From the NCBI GenBank assembly GCA_023700845.1, contig JAMPYD010000003.1, positions 1 to 38,171 of the forward strand: DNA of 38,171 nt, written 5' to 3'. Position 1 is the first letter of the stretch, and every line of letters begins with the position of its first letter. The DNA comes from Elusimicrobiota bacterium (lineage in GTDB: Bacteria > Elusimicrobiota > Elusimicrobia > UBA1565 > UBA9628). Position numbers and translations under genes: made by a program. The notes beneath the pieces were generated by a model, which saw only the letters and a program-made list of their open reading frames with translations, made no database searches and was not told the DNA's origin. Shown piece after piece: positions 31,147 to 37,653 of the stretch.

Positions 31147-31638
31147 TTAGAGCGTCGCGAGCTTGGGGTTGACGGCCATCTCCGCGCGCAGGTTGCGCAG
31201 CATGGTCGCCGAGTCCGTGTTCGCCGTAGGGAACAGGGTCTCGTATTTCTCCTGGGTCAGGGAGATGAAGGCCTTCTTGGAGGCATCATCGTTGGCGCCC
31301 ATGAGCGAGGCGAAGGCGTTGAGGTACTCGCCGCCGCCCTGAGCCATCTCGGTGGAGAGCTTCTGCAGGTTGACTTCCGCGTACGCGGCCTGCTTCTTCT
31401 CGTTGCGCACCCAGCCGCCCTTGACGTTGCAGCCCGCGGTCTCGGAGCTGATGCCGAAGGTCTGAGTGTAGGTCCCGTTGGTCGTCCCGCCGAGGAGCGC
31501 GAAGACCTTCTTGTCGAGCTTGCCCGCGAACAGCTCGGTGCCGAGTCCGCAGCCGATGTTCGGATCGCTGCCGCCCGCCGCGTGAGCCGCGGAAACGAAA
31601 GACGTCAGAACCAACATCGCCAACAGTGCTTTTTTCAT
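31147..31638 (-). CDS. DUF3015 family secreted protein
   Basis: 163 residues. Signal peptide MKKALLAMLVLTSFVSAAHA. GCGLGTELFAGK, LLGGTTNGTYTQTFGISSETAGCN and the late helix ISLTQEKYETLFPTANTDSATMLRNL follow the DUF3015 pattern (G-C-G-L-G, T-T-N-G-T, Q-T-F-G-I). Two conserved Cys probably form a disulfide. Function unknown. A clear GGAGAAAAC precedes the ATG, and the gene has a near-consensus promoter. Confidence 0.83.
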   Translation of the reverse strand: MKKALLAMLVLTSFVSAAHAAGGSDPNIGCGLGTELFAGKLDKKVFALLGGTTNGTYTQTFGISSETAGCNVKGGWVRNEKKQAAYAEVNLQKLSTEMAQGGGEYLNAFASLMGANDDASKKAFISLTQEKYETLFPTANTDSATMLRNLRAEMAVNPKLATL

Positions 31639-31669
31639 GTTTTCTCCTGTTTTACGGCCACGACACGTG

Positions 31670-31708
31670 CGCCGGGGTTAGTCTAGCCCCGGCGTTCCGG
31701 CTTGTCAA
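31670..31708 (-). promoter_or_regulatory. Near-consensus promoter of the DUF3015 gene with the -10 inside a palindrome
   Basis: On the minus strand TTGACA (31708-31703), 17 bp, TAGACT (31685-31680). CGCCGGGG/CCCCGGCG arms (31670-31677 and 31687-31694) flank the -10 symmetrically. There is no T-tract, so it is not a terminator of yceI; an operator or a structure-sensitive promoter is possible. Confidence 0.7.
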
Positions 31709-31719
31709 GTGCGGCCAGG

Positions 31720-32313
31720 TCACTTCTTGGCGGGAGCCTTCAGCACGGCCTCGATGTCGAGGGAGATCGCGACGTCGTCGCCGAGCATGACCCCGCCGGT
31801 GTCGAGAGCCTTGTTCCAGACGATGCCGAAGTCCTTGCGATCGATCGTGCCCGTGGCCGAGAAGCCCGCGCGGATGTTCCCCCACGGGTCCTTGGTCGTG
31901 CCGCCGAGCTCGAGGTCGAGCACCACGGGCTTGGTCACGCCGTGCATGGTGAGCTCGCCGTGGAGCTTGGCGGTGTCGCCCTTGACGTTCGTCACCTTGG
32001 TGGACTTGAAGGACATCTCGGGGTACTTCGCGACGTCGAAGAAATCCGGGGCCTTGAGGTGGCCGTCGCGCTTCTCGTTGTCGGTGTTGATGGACGCCGG
32101 GTCGATCGTCGCGTCGACCTTCCACGACTTCGGCTGCCCGGGCGTGTACTCGACCGTGCCGGAGAACTTCGTGAATCGGCCCGGGACCTTCCCGACGAGA
32201 TGGCGGATGCGGAAGCCGACCTGGGAATGCGACGCGTCGATCTCGTAGGTATCGGCGTGGACGGCGGGAGCGGCGACGGCGAGCACGGCGGCGAGGGCGA
32301 GGATCTTGCGCAT
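31720..32313 (-). CDS. yceI: YceI family periplasmic lipid-binding-type protein
   Basis: 197 residues from the ATG at 32313 with AGGAGG upstream; the ORF track starts far inside the permease gene. Signal peptide MRKILALAAVLAVAAPAVHA. DTYEIDASHSQVGFRIRHLVGKVPGRFTKFSGTV is the family opening. SINTDNEKRDGHLKAPDFFDVAKYPEMSFKST and GELTMHGVTKPVVLDLELGG follow, and the end IVWNKALDTGGVMLGDDVAISLDIEAV is typical. The lipocalin-like barrel binds long isoprenoids in known members. Single gene with its own promoter. Confidence 0.92.
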   Translation of the reverse strand: MRKILALAAVLAVAAPAVHADTYEIDASHSQVGFRIRHLVGKVPGRFTKFSGTVEYTPGQPKSWKVDATIDPASINTDNEKRDGHLKAPDFFDVAKYPEMSFKSTKVTNVKGDTAKLHGELTMHGVTKPVVLDLELGGTTKDPWGNIRAGFSATGTIDRKDFGIVWNKALDTGGVMLGDDVAISLDIEAVLKAPAKK

Positions 32314-32340
32314 GGTGTAGCCTCCTGTGACGATGCGGCA

Positions 32341-32370
32341 TATGTAACAGGAATGATTACATCTTGTCAA
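32341..32370 (-). promoter_or_regulatory. Promoter and inverted repeat upstream of yceI
   Basis: TTGACA (32370-32365) on the minus strand, with TACATA at 18 bp as likely -10. TGTAA-N9-TTACA lies between and over these boxes. CCTGTTACA is shared with the peroxiredoxin promoter (37621-37629). Confidence 0.5.
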
Positions 32371-33635
32371 GAGGGGCGGGGATGAGAATACGGGCGCGCG
32401 CAGGCGCGCAGGACGAACCCCGCCGCCAGCACGACGGCGCACGCGGCGACCTGCAGCCAGCCGCCCTGGGCGCTGAGCCAGAGGGTGGCCGCGATGCCGG
32501 CGAGCGGGACCGCCGCGCCGAGCAGCGCGCGCGGGCCCCTTCCGGAGCGGCGCAGGCGGCGGCTGAGGACGACGGCGCAGGTGGACAGGAACTGGGCGCC
32601 GATGACGACGTTGGAGAAGTCCACGAGACCGTCGAAATCGAGCAGGAGCGCGGCGGCCAAGGCGCAGCCGGTCGACCAGACGATCGACGCCGAGGGCGTG
32701 CCGAATCGGGGATGGGGCGCCGCGAGGGCTTTGGGAAGATGCCCCTCCTCGGCCAGCGCCACGAGGTAGCGCGGGCCGCCCAGGGCGGAGCCCGCCACGA
32801 AGCCGGTCATCGAGACCACGGCCCCCGCCATGACGAAGGTCCCGCCCCAGGGACCCATCAGCGCCGCCGCGGCGTCCGCCAACGGGCGCTCGGAGACGGC
32901 CAGCCCCGGAACGAGCGACAGCGCGGCGATCTGCACGAGGACGTAAAGGACCGCGGCCCCGATGAGCGCCGACAGCACCGCGAAGGGCACGTCGCGCTTG
33001 GGGTCGCGGGCCTCGCCCGCGGGGACGGGGACGGTCTCGAAGCCCTGAAAAGCGAAGTAGGCGAGGAAGCAGGCGGCTCCGAGGGGCCCCCAGCCCTCCG
33101 CCGGCGCCTGCGGCCGCCAGGCGGGCAGCGCGTGCAGCCCGGCCAGGGCGATCAGGCCGATCGGGATGAGCTTGGCGACGGTGAAGAGGTCCGTGGTCGT
33201 CGCGCCGAGGCGCAGGCCGCGCAGGTTCATGGCCCCGAAGCCTCCGATCGCGAGGCAGGCGATGGCCTTTCCGATCTCCGGGCGTCCCGCCGCCCACGGC
33301 AGATAGGACGCGATGCCGTTGGCGACGGCGGCCCAGGCCACGATCATCGTGACCCAGCACAGCCAGCCGATGGCGAAGCCCCAGCCGGGCCCGAACTCGG
33401 TGTGCGCGTACAGCGCGGGCCCGCCGGCGCGGTCGTGCTCCGAGGCGGCCTCGGCGAAGCACAGCGCCACGGGCGCCAGCAGCAAGGCGGTCAGGGCGTA
33501 GGCGAAGGGCGAGGCCGAGCCGAGGTGCCCGGCGAGACGTCCCGGGAAGAGGAAGACGCTGGAGCCGACCACGGCGTTGATCCCGAGGCAGACCAGGTCG
33601 AAGCGCGTCAGCTGGCGATGGGCCGGAGCGCTCAC
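32367..33635 (-). CDS. APC superfamily amino acid permease
   Basis: 422 residues from GTG 33635, which overlaps the previous gene's stop (GTGA); no other start fits after the conserved N-terminus. About 11-12 helices. LTRFDLVCLGINAVVGSSVFLFPG is the APC helix-1 substrate motif (G-x-N-x-x-x-G-S-x-x-F). FLAYFAFQGFETVPVPAGEARDPKRDVP is the helix-6 region, and FGTPSASIVWSTG is the loop before the late helices. Substrate unknown. Last gene of the RRM/L,D-transpeptidase operon; an amino-acid importer in a wall-remodelling operon could recycle peptide products, which is inference. Confidence 0.85.
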   Translation of the reverse strand: MSAPAHRQLTRFDLVCLGINAVVGSSVFLFPGRLAGHLGSASPFAYALTALLLAPVALCFAEAASEHDRAGGPALYAHTEFGPGWGFAIGWLCWVTMIVAWAAVANGIASYLPWAAGRPEIGKAIACLAIGGFGAMNLRGLRLGATTTDLFTVAKLIPIGLIALAGLHALPAWRPQAPAEGWGPLGAACFLAYFAFQGFETVPVPAGEARDPKRDVPFAVLSALIGAAVLYVLVQIAALSLVPGLAVSERPLADAAAALMGPWGGTFVMAGAVVSMTGFVAGSALGGPRYLVALAEEGHLPKALAAPHPRFGTPSASIVWSTGCALAAALLLDFDGLVDFSNVVIGAQFLSTCAVVLSRRLRRSGRGPRALLGAAVPLAGIAATLWLSAQGGWLQVAACAVVLAAGFVLRACARPYSHPRPS

Positions 33636-34411
33636 TTTCCCCCCGGGGACAGCAGTATCCTGGTGCCGACGAAGCTGCGGCCATAGAGCCTCGCGGCGAC
33701 CGCGCGCGGCAGGGAAAGACACAGGTGCGGGAACGCCTCGTGCTCGAGCGCCTTGAGCGGAGGCCCGTGCAGCACGAGGCCCTCCTTCGTGAACAGCACG
33801 AACTCGCCCAAGGCGTTGGCGCGCACGGAGGTCCCGGCCTGGGGCGGCTCCCACTGCAGCAGGCCGCCGACCTGGGCGGACTTCGGGCGCTCGGTCCCGG
33901 CGAAGCGCTCCTTGCTGATGATGGCCGCGGACCGGGGCAGGGGGCGCGCCGGCTCGCCCACGGCGCGCGCCCGCGCGCCGCCGAGGAGCAGGGACTCGGC
34001 GGCCTGGTCCCCGCTCATGAGGTGCATCCGGTCGGCGCTCTCGTCGAGCTGGACCCAGAAGGACATGATCTCGAGCTGCTTCTCGAGCAGGCGCTTCTCC
34101 TCGGACAGCGCCAGCCCCCCCTCGAACATCGCCTTGCGCGCCCGCGACAGCGTCGCGGCGCTGGCCTTCGCGCGCGCGAAATCGCGGCTGACGAGGGCGC
34201 TGAGGGCCTGCCGCTCCCCGAGGTCCAGCTCGAGGTCTTCTCGCGCGACGGTCAGCGCGGCGCGGTCGCCGGCGGCGCGCTCGACGTGAGCCGAGACCCA
34301 GCGGCCCGTGAGCCACAGCCCGGAGAGCACCGCGGCCCCGGCGGCCGCCAGCCTCAGGGCCCCGACGCGGCGGTCGCAGGCGTTCAGGGCGCGCGCCAGG
34401 TCGATGCTCAT
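33632..34411 (-). CDS. Membrane-anchored degenerate L,D-transpeptidase-like protein
   Basis: 259 residues from the ATG at 34411 (ATGA overlap). One N-terminal helix (LRLAAAGAAVLSGLWLTGRWV), then a coiled-coil-like region of about 100 residues, then a beta-rich C-terminal part. That part aligns with the neighbouring L,D-transpeptidase: EFVLFTKEGLVLHGPP against AFVLNLGDGYLIHGTK, and FPHLCLSLPRAVAARLYGRSFVGTRILL against ASHGCVRVGAADLEKLYASAPNGTRVFI. The SHGCVR catalytic motif reads PHLCLS: the His and Cys survive, Gly and Arg do not. It is likely a diverged duplicate with altered or lost activity. Confidence 0.72.
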   Translation of the reverse strand: MSIDLARALNACDRRVGALRLAAAGAAVLSGLWLTGRWVSAHVERAAGDRAALTVAREDLELDLGERQALSALVSRDFARAKASAATLSRARKAMFEGGLALSEEKRLLEKQLEIMSFWVQLDESADRMHLMSGDQAAESLLLGGARARAVGEPARPLPRSAAIISKERFAGTERPKSAQVGGLLQWEPPQAGTSVRANALGEFVLFTKEGLVLHGPPLKALEHEAFPHLCLSLPRAVAARLYGRSFVGTRILLSPGGK

Positions 34412-35184
34412 TCGAAGATGAACACCCGCGTCCCGTTCGGCGCGGACGCATACAGCTTCTCGAGGTCCGCGGCGCCGACGCGCACGCAGCCGTGCGAGGC
34501 GGGGCGCCCGAGAAGCTCCTCGCGCTTGGTCCCGTGGATCAGGTAGCCGTCGCCGAGGTTGAGGACGAACGCGCCGAGCTCGCCCGACACCATGCGCGAG
34601 GGGTCTCCCGGCGGCGGCACCGGCTCGCCGGCTTCCACGTACGCCCAGTCGGGCTTGCGCCACATCGGGTTGACCGCCTTGCCGATCACGCGGAACTCGC
34701 CGCGCGGCGTGACGAACTCCCACTTCCGCCCGCTCTTGGCGTCCTTGAGGACGCCGCCCCGTCCCACGGAGACGTCGGCCTGCCAGAGGAGCTGTGAGCC
34801 CTTCTTGACGTAGAGCTTGTTGGCCTTCGCGTCGATGACGAGGTGGGGCGCGCCCTTGAGCCTCTTGGCCAGCTTCGCGCGCAGCAGCCGGACCTCTCCC
34901 TCGATGGCCTTCTGGGTTCTCAGATACCCCTTGTCCTCGGGCAGAATATTCGGGATGTCCTGCAGGAACCTCGCGTCCCCCGCCCGCTCGCCCGACGCCC
35001 GCACCAGCTCGCCCAGCCGGCGCGCGCCCACGTCGAGCGCGGCGGCCTCGTCCTCGAGGCGGCCCGCCTCGCGCGCCAGCTCGGCCCCGTCCCGGGAGAG
35101 CGCGCACGCCATCCAGCCGAACGCGCCGGTCCACAGGATCAGGGCCAGGGGATAGAGCGTGCGTCCGAAAGGGACCTCGCTCAC
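34408..35184 (-). CDS. L,D-transpeptidase (YkuD/ErfK type)
   Basis: 258 residues from GTG 35184, overlapping the lipoprotein stop (GTGA). One N-terminal membrane helix (LYPLALILWTGAFGWMACAL) and a coiled coil (LAREAGRLEDEAAALDVGARRLGELV) precede the YkuD domain from about residue 115 (HLVIDAKANKLYVKKGSQLLWQADVSVG). The active site is HGTKREELLGRPASHGCVRVG, with all signature residues. It cross-links peptidoglycan stem peptides or attaches proteins to them at the periplasmic face. The operon partners are a lipoprotein, a degenerate copy of itself and a permease. Confidence 0.9.
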   Translation of the reverse strand: MSEVPFGRTLYPLALILWTGAFGWMACALSRDGAELAREAGRLEDEAAALDVGARRLGELVRASGERAGDARFLQDIPNILPEDKGYLRTQKAIEGEVRLLRAKLAKRLKGAPHLVIDAKANKLYVKKGSQLLWQADVSVGRGGVLKDAKSGRKWEFVTPRGEFRVIGKAVNPMWRKPDWAYVEAGEPVPPPGDPSRMVSGELGAFVLNLGDGYLIHGTKREELLGRPASHGCVRVGAADLEKLYASAPNGTRVFIFE

Positions 35185-35717
35185 GGCAGAGGGAGCTCGT
35201 CGGCGGGCGCGTCGGAGCGGGTGGCGCGAGGCGTTCGGCGCTCGGTGGCCAGCGAGGAGAGGGCTCGGGCCGCGGCCTCGGCGACCTCCGCGGCGTCGGA
35301 GAAGGCGTCCCCGCGAGGGTGGGCCGCGGAGCGCAGGACGGCGTCGCCGGAGCGCGCGTCGAGCGCGGAGACCTCGAGGGAGCGCCATGACGGGTCGAGG
35401 GACAGGAAGACGACCGCGTCGGCGCCGGTCGCGCGGCGGATCTCGTCGAGCAGCCGCGGGTTGCGCGCCGCCTCGAGCCCGATCGCCGAGCCGGCCAGGA
35501 CGCTGTCGGATTCCTCGAGCGCCGAGGCCTTGAGGCCTAGGCCCTCGAGGCGGGCGACGAGGTCGCGCGAGATCTGCACGCCCTTGCCGCGCGCGCCGCG
35601 CGTGGCGGCGACGGCGATGGTCCGGGCCCGGAAGGACGGCGCGCGGGAGAGCTCCTCGCGGCGGTCGCCGGTGCCGCAGCCGGCCAGCAGGAGAAGCGGC
35701 AGGAGCAACCGCCTCAT
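35181..35717 (-). CDS. Lipoprotein of unknown function in the L,D-transpeptidase operon
   Basis: 178 residues. Signal peptide MRRLLLPLLLLAGC with lipobox LAGC (Cys 14). The mature part has TIAVAATRGARGKGVQISRDLVARLEGLGLKASALEES, then EIRRATGADAVVFLSLDPSWRSLEVSALDARSGDAVLRS. This alternating strand/helix pattern resembles small TolB-N/LpoB/CsgG-like lipoprotein domains (G-A-D-A-V-V, D-x-R-S-G). It ends with helix plus a charged, Pro-rich tail. It starts 7 nt after the RRM gene stop. A role in directing wall synthesis is inference. Confidence 0.75.
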   Translation of the reverse strand: MRRLLLPLLLLAGCGTGDRREELSRAPSFRARTIAVAATRGARGKGVQISRDLVARLEGLGLKASALEESDSVLAGSAIGLEAARNPRLLDEIRRATGADAVVFLSLDPSWRSLEVSALDARSGDAVLRSAAHPRGDAFSDAAEVAEAAARALSSLATERRTPRATRSDAPADELPLP

Positions 35718-35724
35718 GCGGGCT

Positions 35725-36234
35725 CTACCAGCCGTCGTTGTCGTCGTCTTCGTGGCCTTTGCCCTTCTTGCCGCCCTTGCCGCCGAAGCCGCCTTTCTTC
35801 TCGAAGCCCTCGCCGCGGGGCTTCTTCTTGTTGTCGTAGCGGTTCTTGCGGTCGGAGAAGGCCTTGCTGTCCGCGCCGAAGTTGGGGTTGCGCTCGCCGA
35901 AGCCGCCGGCGGGCCGGGGCGCGCCGCCGCCGGGGGCGCCGCCTCCGAAGGCGGGCCGGGGAGGGTAGCCGCCGGCGGGCCGGGGCTCCATCGGACGCGC
36001 CTCGTTGACCATGATGCGGCGCGCGCCCAACGTGAAATTGTTGTACTTCAGGAGGGCGGCCTGGGCCTGCTCGTCCGTGGACATCTCGACGAAGCCGAAG
36101 CCCTTCGAGCGGTTGGTCAGCTTGTCGATGATCACCTTCGCGCTCACCACTGCCCCGCACGCCGCGAACAGCTCCTTCAGTTGGGCGTCATTCGTCTCGT
36201 ACGGCAGGCCGCCCACGAACAGCTTCTTACCCAT
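35725..36234 (-). CDS. RRM-domain RNA-binding protein with glycine-rich tail
   Basis: 169 residues. A single RRM fills residues 3-82, with RNP2 KLFVGGLP and RNP1 KGFGFVEM; the aromatic RNA-stacking residues are present. The tail is Gly/Pro/Ala-rich and then Lys/Asp-rich (GGFGGKGGKKGKGHEDDDNDGW), a disordered region like those of cyanobacterial Rbp proteins. It likely binds single-stranded RNA in the cytoplasm; a cold-shock role is known for some relatives only. AAGGAGAG lies about 12 nt before the ATG. It may head the operon running to 32367. Confidence 0.92.
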   Translation of the reverse strand: MGKKLFVGGLPYETNDAQLKELFAACGAVVSAKVIIDKLTNRSKGFGFVEMSTDEQAQAALLKYNNFTLGARRIMVNEARPMEPRPAGGYPPRPAFGGGAPGGGAPRPAGGFGERNPNFGADSKAFSDRKNRYDNKKKPRGEGFEKKGGFGGKGGKKGKGHEDDDNDGW

Positions 36235-36270
36235 TATCGGTTACTCTCCTTGCGTTTTGACCGTCTATAA

Positions 36271-36276
36271 ATTATA
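36271..36276 (-). promoter_or_regulatory. -10 element of the RRM gene
   Basis: TATAAT on the minus strand, about 30 nt of leader before the Shine-Dalgarno-bearing start. No clear -35. Confidence 0.5.
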
Positions 36277-36281
36277 CACCA

Positions 36282-36608
36282 TCATCCGCGCCCAAGGGCC
36301 ATCCAACCGACGACGGCCAGGGCCTGGGACAGGGCCGTGCCGTACAGCGGCACGTAAGCGATCCAGGCACGGTCCCCGCTCTTCATCCAGGCCCGGGCCC
36401 AGCGGGTCGAGGGCACCTTGTCGATCCAGGCCGCCCCCCTCCTGATCTCGGGCTCCCCATAACGGGCGATGAGGAAGCACGACAGCCCGACCGCGGCCTT
36501 GCCCAGGAACAGCGCGGGGACGATCCCGATGCGCGCCATCAGCGCCCGCATGACGGGGTTGCCCTCGAGCGACAGGTCCCCGCCCATCCCGGCCACGGTC
36601 CAGCGCAT
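36282..36608 (-). CDS. Small membrane protein (DUF5658-like), start uncertain
   Basis: 108 residues from the ATG at 36608, but the open frame continues upstream for about 30 codons to a stop near 36700. It encodes a convincing membrane helix with an Asp (ALTFGAVFYCAAALADMRWT) just before the ATG. No ATG, GTG or TTG is available there; CTG or ATC would be needed, or the helix is untranslated. LSLEGNPVMRALMARIG is the E-x-N-P-x-M motif of DUF5658-type proteins. Two further helices follow (VPALFLGKAAVGLSCFLIARY and YGTALSQALAVVGWMAL). It follows the ferredoxin gene in the same direction. Function unknown. Confidence 0.6.
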   Translation of the reverse strand: MRWTVAGMGGDLSLEGNPVMRALMARIGIVPALFLGKAAVGLSCFLIARYGEPEIRRGAAWIDKVPSTRWARAWMKSGDRAWIAYVPLYGTALSQALAVVGWMALGRG

Positions 36609-36687
36609 GTCGGCCAGCGCGGCGGCGCAGTAGAAGACGGCGCCGAAGGTCAGGGCTTTGCGGTCGATGGCGATCCCGGGTGGGCGG

Positions 36688-37140
36688 CTACTTCGGGCTC
36701 ATGAGCCCCGGGACGACGGGGTTCTGCTTGCCGAACAGCTCGAGGACGGCGGGGTCTTCCTTCGGGGCCTTGTTCACGAAGCCGCGCAGCTCCTCGGGGA
36801 CGAGCTCGGGCGACTGGAAGACGGCGTGGTCGTGGGTGAGCTGGGAGTCGAGGGAGGTCTGGTCCATCGCGACCGTGGGCGTGGGCACCATCCTGATGGT
36901 GTCCCAGGGGCAGTCCTTCGCGCACAGGTTGCAGCCGATGCAGATGTCGTAGTTGACGTAGACGCCCTTGGCGGCGGGCACGTCGTCGCCGAATTTTTCA
37001 ATACACGACGGAACCGGGCAGACGGCGATGCAGACCTCGCAGCCGGTGCAGGCGTCGAGGTTGATGAGCGCCTTGATCTTGGCCTTGGACGCGCCCTTGA
37101 CGAGGGCGGCGCGGCGAGAGTCGTTCTGGGGAGCGGGCAT
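36688..37140 (-). CDS. 2[4Fe-4S] ferredoxin-like protein
   Basis: 150 residues. Two cluster motifs: CTGCEVCIAVCPVPSC (with extra spacing before the last Cys) and CIGCNLCAKDCPWDTI. The N-terminal 28 residues are basic and the last 60 have no cluster motif (PELVPEELRGFVNKAPKEDP), longer than a simple ferredoxin. It may be an electron carrier or a subunit of a redox complex. The start directly abuts the peroxiredoxin stop (TAAATG), so it is co-transcribed with it. Confidence 0.87.
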   Translation of the reverse strand: MPAPQNDSRRAALVKGASKAKIKALINLDACTGCEVCIAVCPVPSCIEKFGDDVPAAKGVYVNYDICIGCNLCAKDCPWDTIRMVPTPTVAMDQTSLDSQLTHDHAVFQSPELVPEELRGFVNKAPKEDPAVLELFGKQNPVVPGLMSPK

Positions 37141-37611
37141 TTAGACGGCCTCCAGGATGGCTTCGGCGTGGCCGGCGACGGACACCTTGCGCGCCGCCTG
37201 CACGATCCGGCCCGTGGGCCCGATCACGAAGGTGGAGCGCACGACGCCCATGAACTTGCGGCCGTAAAGGGACTTCTCCTGCCAGACGCCGTAGGCCCGG
37301 CATATGTCCTTCTCCTCGTCGACGAGCAAGGGGAAGGGCAGGCCGTGCTTGGCCTTGAAGCCGGCATGGGACTTGGCCGCGTCCGGGCTCACGCCGAGGA
37401 TGCGCGCGCCTTTCTTGACGAAGGCGTCGTACCGGTCGCGGAAGTCGCAGGCCTCGGTCGTGCAGCCGGAGGTGTTGTCCTTCGGATAGAAGTAGAGCAC
37501 CACGGTCTTGCCTTTGAGCGCCTTGAGCGACCACGTGCGGCCGGTCTCGTCCTGCGCGGAGAAATTGGGAGCCTTGTCGCCGGCGGCGACGGGCTTCTTG
37601 GTGGCGGGCAT
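37141..37611 (-). CDS. bcp: Thioredoxin-dependent peroxiredoxin (Bcp/PrxQ)
   Basis: 156 residues from the second ATG at 37611. The first ATG (37620) overlaps the TACAAT -10 box, so it cannot be on the transcript. KPVAAGDKAPNFSAQDETG opens the AhpC/TSA fold. YFYPKDNTSGCTTEACDFRDRY holds the peroxidatic Cys and, five residues on, the resolving Cys of atypical 2-Cys PrxQ. It reduces peroxides using thioredoxin; the adjacent ferredoxin is an unusual partner. TACAAT-7 nt-ATG again predicts a leaderless mRNA. Confidence 0.92.
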   Translation of the reverse strand: MPATKKPVAAGDKAPNFSAQDETGRTWSLKALKGKTVVLYFYPKDNTSGCTTEACDFRDRYDAFVKKGARILGVSPDAAKSHAGFKAKHGLPFPLLVDEEKDICRAYGVWQEKSLYGRKFMGVVRSTFVIGPTGRIVQAARKVSVAGHAEAILEAV

Positions 37612-37618
37612 CGCGTTC

Positions 37619-37648
37619 ATTGTAACAGGTATCGCCGGGGATGGTCAA
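37619..37648 (-). promoter_or_regulatory. Promoter of the peroxiredoxin operon, predicted leaderless
   Basis: TTGACC (37648-37643), 18 bp, TACAAT (37624-37619) on the minus strand; the ATG at 37611 follows after 7 nt. Confidence 0.65.
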
Positions 37649-37653
37649 ACGTA

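Noticed and set aside
31670-31694. Terminator of yceI
   Set aside because: The hairpin is strong but there is no T-tract on either side, and it is centred on a good -10 box, so a promoter-associated palindrome explains it better.
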